Under the pieces are notes generated by a model. The model did not search any database. It was not told the origin of the DNA and saw only the letters and a program-made list of their open reading frames with translations. Position numbers and translations under genes: made by a program. A DNA stretch of 11,891 nucleotides, from NCBI GenBank assembly GCA_902796095.1, contig CADBNP010000306.1, positions 1-11,891 of the forward strand. The letters run 5' to 3'. This DNA comes from an uncultured Aeromonadales bacterium (GTDB lineage Bacteria; Pseudomonadota; Gammaproteobacteria; Enterobacterales; Succinivibrionaceae). Below are positions 6,569 to 11,891 of this stretch, piece by piece; position 1 is the first letter of the stretch, and each line of letters opens with the position of its first letter.

Positions 6569-9500
6569 ATGATTGTTCAGATTAAGGCTCTCGACGGCTC
6601 AATAGTCGAATTTGACGATTCAAAAATCATAGGCAAGGGTGAAATGAAGGATGTCTACTTCAGCCCTGACAGATCCTATGTAGTAGCCTTCTACCGCAAC
6701 TCTTCAAAAGATCAGACCGAACTTCTGGATCGCCTGGAGACTATTGTTGGTCCGTACAGGGAAAGCATATTCAACAACGAGGGCGGCAACTACTGGGAGC
6801 CTCTTTACTGCTGGCCGACCAAGGTTCTGATCCACAATAACAAAATCGGTCTTGTTTCTCCGACCTATCGCAACTGCTTCTTCTTCAAGCACGGCAGCCA
6901 GGACAACGATTCCGGCGGGATCAGGGGCAAGGAGAAGGAGGGAAAATGGTTTTCCTCCATAAGAAATCAGCATTTTCTCGATCCGAGAGAGCGGGGAGAC
7001 TGGAAGGGGTATGTCATCGCCTGTCAGAAGATAGCCCAGGCGGTGAAGCGTCTCAATGCGGCGGGACTTGCTCATTCAGATCTTTCCTATAAAAACGTGC
7101 TGATAGATCCTCCGACCGGACAGATTTCCATTATTGATCTTGACGGACTGGTGGTTACCGGAAAATTTAATCCGGAGGTTATGGGTACCGCTGACTTTAT
7201 TGCACCTGAGGTCATAGCAACTCAGCATCTCTCGCTCAATGATCCGAACCGTGTTCTGCCAAGCATTGACACTGACTGTCACGCTCTTGCGACTCTCATT
7301 TACATGTACCTGCTGAACCGTCATCCGCTGAGAGGAGGCAAGGTTTACGATCTTGATCCGGATGAGGATGAAGAGCTGATTATGGGTGAGAGGGCGCTTT
7401 TCATTGAGCATCCGACAAATCCTGAAAACCGGGTAAATGTTAATGATCTGTACCCGGCAGAAAAGGAGTGCGGGGATCCTAGCAAGACTCCCTATACTCT
7501 CTGCGGTGCATTTCTGAAGCCTCTGTTTGAGCGTGCCTTTATCAACGGTCTTCATAATCCGAAACTGAGACCGAGAGCAGACGAATGGGCAACTGCTCTG
7601 ACCAACACATATGAACTGCTTGTGCCGTGCAGCAACATGATCTGTGAGCACAGCTGGTTTGTGTATGATCGCGGTATCACAGAATGTCCTTTCTGTCATA
7701 CCCGGGTTAAGGATCCTCTTCCTGTTTTCTATTTCTACCGCCAGATGAGCGTTGATGAGTATGTGCTCACCAGCACCAGGTTTGTAGGCTTTAACGGCAA
7801 GAAACTTTCAAAATGGTTGCTGGATGCCGAAAGAAGACCTCTGGAATTCACATCCGCCGAAGATCTTGCCTCTATCGGCTACATTTCATTTGAGGAGGGC
7901 GAGTGGTTTATCAATAATACCGGTGCCGATTACATGGTGGACGCTCTGTATCTCAACGAGGTGAAAAAGAGGGATCGCTACAAACTGACAGAGAGCTGCT
8001 GCATCAGCTTCACCAGGGACATGTCCGTTCTTATTACTGTTCATTTTGATCATGAGGTGCCGATCCGCAATACCATCCGCACCAAGGAGGGAGAGGGCAA
8101 CAGAAATTATCTGTATATTCACTCCGAAAGTTCCAACAACAGGATGAAGGCCAGTGTGAACCGGCTTAAAAGCGAGCATCCCCGCTTTTACAACAAGTAC
8201 AAATTCCTGTTTGATCAGGATGAGATTATATTCCCTGACGGTATTATCAACAGGGAGTACAATCTGGATCTCAAGGCAATCTTCCCGACGGACTGCTCAC
8301 TGCAGTTTGTTGGACTTGATGCCTTCGGTCTGTACTACAGCAAATCCTCTTCCTCCATAAGAGGATTTCCCAGCCAGGTGGGAGATATCAGCATTCTGAT
8401 AAACGTCAAACTGCCGATTGACATGATTAAGCTTACCAAGAATGCCAAACTTACCATTAATGTTCCTGATGCCAAGGAAACAAGAATGGATGAGAGTGAA
8501 AGTTCCGACGGAATGGCGCAGCTGCCGAACGCCAATCTGGAGCAGACCTACCGCGTCAATTTCAATGATATTTTCAAGGACATAGAAATTGAAAACGTAA
8601 TCGGTCATGACACTCTTGGTCTTTCATACAACAACCACACAAAAATCCTTTCCGGCGTGCCGAACCAGAAGGGCAGGTTCATGCTGAAGATCAGGTACCG
8701 CTCCAAGGGTCTCGGAGGATCCAAGCTTCTGCTTCTTTCACGCAATGTGATCCTGAAGGTGGATTCAGCAGTTCAGATCACCTGGAACGATATACCGACA
8801 CCGAGGAACATCCGTTTTTACAAGCCGGATGTGTTCAGCAGTGTAAAAACTCTCTATGTGAATGAATCTCAGACCTCGTCAAAGACATCTTTTATGTGCA
8901 GCATAAGAGGAAGGCTGCATGCCAACAACGGTCTGCCGCGGAATTCTGACTGTGCCATTGAGAATCTTTACGGATGGGTGCTTATTGCCATGTCGGACGG
9001 ATCGGACAAGGCTGAGTTTTCCCGGGAGGGCAGTCGTCTTGCTGTCAATGCGATTCTGAAGTCTCTTCTGACCAGCATTGATCGCTCCGGCTCATCTATT
9101 GACAATGTGGTGCACGAGCTGGCGGCTCTTGAGCAGAACAGCAAAAACCAGATCATGCGGAACGGAAAGCGGCTTCCTCTTGAGCGGATGATCTGCGATG
9201 CGTTTAAGAATGCCTACAGCGAGGTGTCCATTCAGGCCAATTTTGCGGATCTTACAGCAGATCTTGTTGATACTAATCTTGGAATATGGCTTATCAAGCG
9301 TTTTGATTTTGGATGGTTTGTGCTGTCGGCCTCGGTGGGAAGGTTCGTATCTGCGATATGCACCAGCAACTACGATATTCTGCCACTTGGCTTCAATGAT
9401 TACGGAGACTACATTTTCCGTGACGGTACAATTATGGAGCCGCGGTATGTGGAAGAAAAGGAGATCCGCCGCCGCATTGACTACAAAATCGTTGATTCAC

Positions 9501-9727
9501 TGGTAATGGTCATGATGATGAACAGGGCTCTTTCAAGAGAGATCTTCAGCAGCATGACATCCATCAGGGGAGAGGATCGCTGGACTGAGTGGCTGGCGGA
9601 TCTTGCGACCAACGTGGATCTTCGCAGCAAGGACTGCAACAAGACGGTGCAGCAGCTTGAAGAGTATGTATCAGGCAAGCTGATGGGAAAGGACAACAAC
9701 GACAAGTCGATTATTATCATGAAGTAG
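6569..9727 (+). CDS. TerY-P/YegI-like protein kinase fused to zinc ribbon, Ig-like repeats and a PP2C-like pseudophosphatase
   Basis: A 1052-residue multidomain protein. Residues about 15-345 are a Ser/Thr kinase fold: glycine loop IGKGEMKDVY (21-30), catalytic loop HSDLSYKN (169-176, Asp171 and Asn176), DLDG (190-193) in the DFG position, GTADFIAPE (206-214) and Asp236 of helix F. The usual VAIK lysine is not apparent; the matching spot reads VAFY (39-42). A zinc ribbon follows (Cys354, Cys359, Cys373, Cys376). Residues 385-550 are unassigned. Two Ig-like He_PIG-type repeats lie at about 555-632 and 655-735. The end (about 770-1052) is a PP2C-like domain homologous to the upstream phosphatase. 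It keeps Asp794, Asp810-Gly811 and Asp1045, but Asp348 of that protein aligns with Arg925 and Asp410 with Met983. It is thus probably catalytically dead and may bind or regulate. E. coli YegI is much shorter. No membrane segment is seen. Kinase identity is firm; pseudophosphatase status rests on hand alignment. Confidence 0.88.
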   Translation: MIVQIKALDGSIVEFDDSKIIGKGEMKDVYFSPDRSYVVAFYRNSSKDQTELLDRLETIVGPYRESIFNNEGGNYWEPLYCWPTKVLIHNNKIGLVSPTYRNCFFFKHGSQDNDSGGIRGKEKEGKWFSSIRNQHFLDPRERGDWKGYVIACQKIAQAVKRLNAAGLAHSDLSYKNVLIDPPTGQISIIDLDGLVVTGKFNPEVMGTADFIAPEVIATQHLSLNDPNRVLPSIDTDCHALATLIYMYLLNRHPLRGGKVYDLDPDEDEELIMGERALFIEHPTNPENRVNVNDLYPAEKECGDPSKTPYTLCGAFLKPLFERAFINGLHNPKLRPRADEWATALTNTYELLVPCSNMICEHSWFVYDRGITECPFCHTRVKDPLPVFYFYRQMSVDEYVLTSTRFVGFNGKKLSKWLLDAERRPLEFTSAEDLASIGYISFEEGEWFINNTGADYMVDALYLNEVKKRDRYKLTESCCISFTRDMSVLITVHFDHEVPIRNTIRTKEGEGNRNYLYIHSESSNNRMKASVNRLKSEHPRFYNKYKFLFDQDEIIFPDGIINREYNLDLKAIFPTDCSLQFVGLDAFGLYYSKSSSSIRGFPSQVGDISILINVKLPIDMIKLTKNAKLTINVPDAKETRMDESESSDGMAQLPNANLEQTYRVNFNDIFKDIEIENVIGHDTLGLSYNNHTKILSGVPNQKGRFMLKIRYRSKGLGGSKLLLLSRNVILKVDSAVQITWNDIPTPRNIRFYKPDVFSSVKTLYVNESQTSSKTSFMCSIRGRLHANNGLPRNSDCAIENLYGWVLIAMSDGSDKAEFSREGSRLAVNAILKSLLTSIDRSGSSIDNVVHELAALEQNSKNQIMRNGKRLPLERMICDAFKNAYSEVSIQANFADLTADLVDTNLGIWLIKRFDFGWFVLSASVGRFVSAICTSNYDILPLGFNDYGDYIFRDGTIMEPRYVEEKEIRRRIDYKIVDSLVMVMMMNRALSREIFSSMTSIRGEDRWTEWLADLATNVDLRSKDCNKTVQQLEEYVSGKLMGKDNNDKSIIIMK

Positions 9728-9840
9728 AACAGGAACTGCCGCGAACACTGCGGTCTGCTGAAATGTTCATGGCAGACTGTTCAGATGCTGTCTGATCTCT
9801 CCTATCTTTCAGCTGTTTTATTCGGTTGCATGTTTCATTG

Positions 9841-9881
9841 CCGGAATGTCAGATTACGGTTTGGCATTCCGGATCTGTTTT
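9841..9881 (+). terminator. Possible terminator hairpin after the kinase gene
   Basis: CCGGAATG (9841-9848) pairs perfectly with CATTCCGG (9865-9872) across a 16-base loop, followed by ATCTGTTTT. It lies about 110 bases after the kinase stop. The loop is long and the T run short, so termination would be partial; the structure is equally good on the minus strand as a hairpin. Confidence 0.35.
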
Positions 9882-10087
9882 CTGAGAATGATGAAATTTT
9901 GTCCCGAAAACTTTTTTCAGAAACAAAAGGACTTCCCCAAATTCAGGAAAAAAGTGTAAAAGAGAGTTTTCGTTTTCCGCCGGTTTGAAAAATTGAGCAG
10001 GAAACAACTGTCTCCATCTACCTGAAATCTGCCGGGTTCGCTGTCGCAACAGTTGTGAAGTGCCAGGCGAAATTAAGAAAGTTGCGG

Positions 10088-10114
10088 TCAGCACAGAAGT
10101 GCGGATTCTTTTTT
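10088..10114 (+). terminator. Terminator-like hairpin
   Basis: TC-A-GCAC (10088-10094) pairs with GTGC-G-GA (10099-10105) around an AGAA loop with one mismatch, followed by TTC and six T (10109-10114). The short stem makes it weak, but the order stem, small loop, T run fits a rho-independent terminator on the plus strand. Confidence 0.35.
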
Positions 10115-10323
10115 GCGGGCATTCAAACCCAATTTGATCATACCATCCCGATGCATTAAGGTGGAGAAATTTGGATTGATATGGGGGTTGTCCGTTTTTG
10201 AAACGCTTTCCAGTTTCCGTTTACCCTTCTATACACATATGTATTATTCCGGCGTCACAGTCAGCTTTCGAAATTGTCATGATCCTGTCTGAATCATCCT
10301 TTCAACTCAACTGTTCATGCTTC

Positions 10324-10387
10324 AGCGATGTATACGGCCGGTGGTGACATCGCTCAATCTGCGTTTCGTTGTTTTTTTTTTTTTTTT
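10324..10387 (+). repeat. Perfect 8-bp inverted repeat followed by a 16-T homopolymer
   Basis: AGCGATGT (10324-10331) and ACATCGCT (10347-10354) are perfect inverted copies with a 15-base loop. Seventeen bases later comes an unbroken run of 16 T (10372-10387). The gap is too long for a standard terminator. The T run lies about 90 bases before the -10 box of the next gene and could vary in length. Confidence 0.55.
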
Positions 10388-10452
10388 ATTTCCTGTTATC
10401 ATATAAACTTAAATAAATCTATAGATAAATGTTTAAATTGTGAGCGTGTACA

Positions 10453-10480
10453 CTGAAATATTTTTTAAAAATGGTACAAT
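10453..10480 (+). promoter_or_regulatory. Promoter of the DUF6273-like gene (extended -10)
   Basis: CTGAAA (10453-10458, 4 of 6 to the -35), a 16-base spacer and TACAAT (10475-10480, 5 of 6), preceded by TGG to give an extended -10. The surrounding DNA is A+T-rich. The predicted start near 10487 gives a leader of about 59 bases. It indicates the gene is transcribed independently of the kinase locus. Confidence 0.5.
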
Positions 10481-10533
10481 ACAGACATAAAATAAACAAT
10501 AGCGATTGATTCACATTCTTCTTAAGACTTTTC

Positions 10534-10542
10534 GGAGGTGAT
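10534..10542 (+). promoter_or_regulatory. Perfect Shine-Dalgarno of the DUF6273-like gene
   Basis: GGAGGTGAT is fully complementary to the 3' end of bacterial 16S rRNA (ATCACCTCC), with seven bases between GGAGG and the ATG. It is far stronger than the other ribosome sites in the window and fixes the start. Confidence 0.8.
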
Positions 10543-10545
10543 GTT

Positions 10546-11409
10546 ATGGCTGGTATAATTCATGGTGGTCGTTTTCCTTTTTCTGATTTAGAAAGAAACA
10601 GGATCCGTGACGGAGACATCATTGCTTTTGGCCGCTATGTCGAGAATGCTGATTCTGATCCCGTGCCTGTTCTGTGGCGCTTTCTCTGCGGCGTTTCATG
10701 CACTGATGGCATTTTGGGTGTTTTTATCGCTGTTAACGGCATTGATGCTCTTCCTTATTCCGATGATGCAGATTCCTGCACCTGGGAAAATTCATCCCTG
10801 AGAAAATGGCTTCATGGCTATTTTTATGAAAATGCTTTTGATGAAGAGGAAAGAAGTTATATAACTGAATTTAATGGCGATCTTGTATCCATACCTAATG
10901 ATTGGACATTATCTCTTTATGTCAGCGGAGAAGCCAATTACTGCACTGCAACCCCTTATGCTGCTGATAAGCTGGCAGATAATCCTGTGCCTCTGTATAG
11001 ACGGATCGAAACACAGGAAGAGATATACGGAAAATTTGGGAAAATTGTTCAAAATGTTCCGTCTGCTGATTTTTACTGGGTGAGTCCGTACAGGCTGAAT
11101 CTTTTCTCTTCTTCATCTGAACAGGACGACGATATCAGCAATCGGTCACGCGACTGCAACGGTGAAATTAATGTAATGCACTATCTTTACACTGAAACTG
11201 ATTTTGACGGGAAGTCCCAGACAAGCGAATGGTGCGAGATGAAAAGGAGAAAAATCGGTTTGAAGGCTCTTGTCCGTCCTATGATTTGCCTTCATTGGCA
11301 CCAGCCTGGAGATAACAGCCTGCTGACAAGACTTTGTAAAAAATACGGTCCTGACTTGCGTCTGATGGAAATCTTTCATAATGTACGGCATCATTATGTT
11401 TTGAAGTAG
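10546..11409 (+). CDS. DUF6273-like protein, function unknown
   Basis: A 287-residue protein that, by recalled motifs, matches the DUF6273 family. The landmarks are GDIIAFGRY (23-31), TWENSSLRKWL (79-89), an acidic FDEEERSYI helix (98-106), FYWVSPYRL (176-184) and ALVRPMICL (241-249). These short aromatic and WxxSPxR/VRP motifs recall the sulfatase-modifying/C-type-lectin-like fold group, but that link is inference. DUF6273 is often seen as a domain of larger, often secreted proteins of gut bacteria. Here it stands alone with no signal peptide, so it should be cytoplasmic. The C-terminal 35 residues beyond the domain are basic and unassigned. It has its own promoter, a perfect ribosome site and a likely terminator after it. 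The G+C content looks lower than in the kinase locus. Family membership is likely; no function is known. Confidence 0.75.
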   Translation: MAGIIHGGRFPFSDLERNRIRDGDIIAFGRYVENADSDPVPVLWRFLCGVSCTDGILGVFIAVNGIDALPYSDDADSCTWENSSLRKWLHGYFYENAFDEEERSYITEFNGDLVSIPNDWTLSLYVSGEANYCTATPYAADKLADNPVPLYRRIETQEEIYGKFGKIVQNVPSADFYWVSPYRLNLFSSSSEQDDDISNRSRDCNGEINVMHYLYTETDFDGKSQTSEWCEMKRRKIGLKALVRPMICLHWHQPGDNSLLTRLCKKYGPDLRLMEIFHNVRHHYVLK

Positions 11410-11426
11410 GAACTGTTTTTTTCCGC

Positions 11427-11452
11427 GGGCACACGGGCAGCTCCGTGTGCCC
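11427..11452. repeat. Perfect 10-bp hairpin after the DUF6273-like gene
   Basis: GGGCACACGG (11427-11436) and CCGTGTGCCC (11443-11452) are perfect inverted copies around GCAGCT. Seven T precede it on the plus strand, but no T run follows on either strand, so it is not a standard intrinsic terminator. It may protect the 3' end of the transcript or bind a protein. Confidence 0.6.
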
Positions 11453-11509
11453 ATTATCAGACAGGGGATCGCAAAAGTTTCAGTTTTCCCTGATTGAGCG
11501 TGGCGTTTT

Positions 11510-11532
11510 CGGCGTGAGCCGTTTTTTTTTTT
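11510..11532 (+). terminator. Likely terminator of the DUF6273-like gene
   Basis: CGGC-GTGA-GCCG (11510-11521), a short stem closed by a GNRA-type tetraloop, is followed directly by 11 T (11522-11532). The stem is only four base pairs, but the loop and T run are ideal. It lies about 100 bases after the stop and faces the minus-strand gene ending at 11544. Confidence 0.55.
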
Positions 11533-11543
11533 GAGTCTGAGAC

Positions 11544-11891
11544 TTAAATGTTGTCCCTGTTTTTCATGACCTTCTTTGGATTCCTGATAACAGGCTTGCT
11601 GCTGTGGCTGGTAAACTTTGAAGTCTGCGTAAAAAAAAGCTCTTCTTTGGATCGATCTATTTTCCTGCTGTATTGATCAGCATCGTGCTCAAGGTGCATG
11701 GTGTTCTGTGAATTTTTTTTATGAATGTAGCTATTGACGGCAAATCCGGAAAACATCATAACAAACAAAAGAACAGCGAAGTTAACGTAGAACATGATAT
11801 TTGCGTAGTCGAAACTGAAAATAAAGTCAGTTCTGACATCCCTGTGCAGAAGCAGAACAGAAGCTGTCAAAAGAATGCCGCCCTGGATCAG
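11544..11891 (-). CDS. C-terminal end of a membrane protein (partial, runs off right edge)
   Basis: The frame is open from the right edge of the window to a TAA at 11546-11544, giving 115 residues of a C-terminus. The true start lies outside. An in-frame TTG at 11870 exists, but the seven codons before it are also open and hydrophobic, so it is unlikely to be the start. Two membrane segments are visible: the edge segment LIQGGILLTASVLLL and, about 20 residues on, a segment from IMFYVNFAVLLFVMMFSGFAV to the SYIHKK stop-transfer motif. A hydrophilic tail of about 55 residues, rich in Lys, Ser and His, follows and should be cytoplasmic. The family cannot be recognised from this end. It is convergent with the DUF6273-like gene. 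No minus-strand terminator was seen. Confidence 0.6.
   Translation of the reverse strand: MIQGGILLTASVLLLHRDVRTDFIFSFDYANIMFYVNFAVLLFVMMFSGFAVNSYIHKKNSQNTMHLEHDADQYSRKIDRSKEELFFTQTSKFTSHSSKPVIRNPKKVMKNRDNI

Larger units (their letters stand above)
9728..10545. other. 818-base gene-free region with inverted repeats and a T tract
   Basis: No supportable gene. Open stretches at 9785-9988 (plus) and 9849-10094 (minus) lack ribosome sites and recognisable protein character. The region holds a perfect 8-bp hairpin at 9841-9872, an A/T-rich broken inverted repeat (9905-9917 against 9948-9955 and 9965-9972), a terminator-like hairpin at 10088-10114, another 8-bp hairpin at 10324-10354 and a run of 16 T at 10372-10387. 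From about 10380 the DNA is strongly A+T-rich and carries the promoter of the next gene. It ends the kinase transcription unit and starts the next. Confidence 0.55.

Noticed and set aside
7076..7699. 207-codon minus-strand frame opposite the kinase
   Set aside because: Antisense to the conserved kinase core; no recognisable protein.
9905..9972. A/T-rich inverted repeat CGAAAACTTTTTT with split matching arms
   Set aside because: The far arm is broken by a nine-base insertion and runs of A and T pair easily by chance.
9785..10094. Small open frames on both strands in the long intergenic region
   Set aside because: They overlap each other and the hairpins, lack ribosome sites and show no protein-like pattern.
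10199..10213. LacI/CcpA-like operator TGAAACGCTTTCCA
   Set aside because: The central CG is offset from the catabolite-element consensus and no promoter or regulator gene lies beside it.
10324..10387. Hairpin plus T run as an intrinsic terminator
   Set aside because: Seventeen bases separate the stem from the T run, too many for the standard mechanism; listed as a repeat instead.

Overview
The window looks like chromosomal DNA of a gammaproteobacterium with moderate G+C. The best clue is a SapA-type peptide-binding protein that keeps SapA-specific motifs. A gut or rumen Succinivibrionaceae-type host would fit, but nothing here fixes the genus. No rRNA, tRNA, CRISPR array, transposase or integrase was seen.

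Layout. (1) 1-272 has no supportable gene. (2) 273-1943 (minus) and 2139-2954 (plus) are two divergent periplasmic solute-binding protein genes, a family 5 SapA-like protein and a family 3 polar-amino-acid type. No transporter permease or ATPase gene is in view. (3) 3097-9727 (plus) is the core: a short von Willebrand A (VWA) protein, a 456-base gap, then a tight run of a VWA protein with a C-terminal zinc-binding TerY-C-like tail, a PP2C phosphatase and a 1052-residue kinase. This matches the TerY-P (VWA / PP2C / kinase) triad, which resembles E. coli yegL-yegK-yegI. (4) 9728-10545 is a long gene-free stretch with several inverted repeats and a 16-T run. (5) 10546-11409 (plus) is a DUF6273-like protein with its own promoter and a perfect Shine-Dalgarno sequence. 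(6) 11544-11891 (minus) is the C-terminal end of a membrane protein running off the right edge.

How the core may work. The kinase and phosphatase would set opposing phosphorylation states, and the two metal-binding VWA proteins would act as scaffolds or substrates. The unusual part is the kinase. Its C-terminal 400 or so residues are a diverged copy of the whole neighbouring phosphatase protein: Ig-like (He_PIG type) repeats followed by a PP2C fold that has lost key metal-binding positions. One polypeptide thus appears to carry a kinase, a zinc ribbon, two Ig-like repeats and a pseudophosphatase, next to an Ig-like/active-PP2C protein. None of these proteins has a signal peptide or membrane segment, so the system should be cytoplasmic. 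This kinase-pseudophosphatase arrangement is the strongest candidate here for something undescribed.
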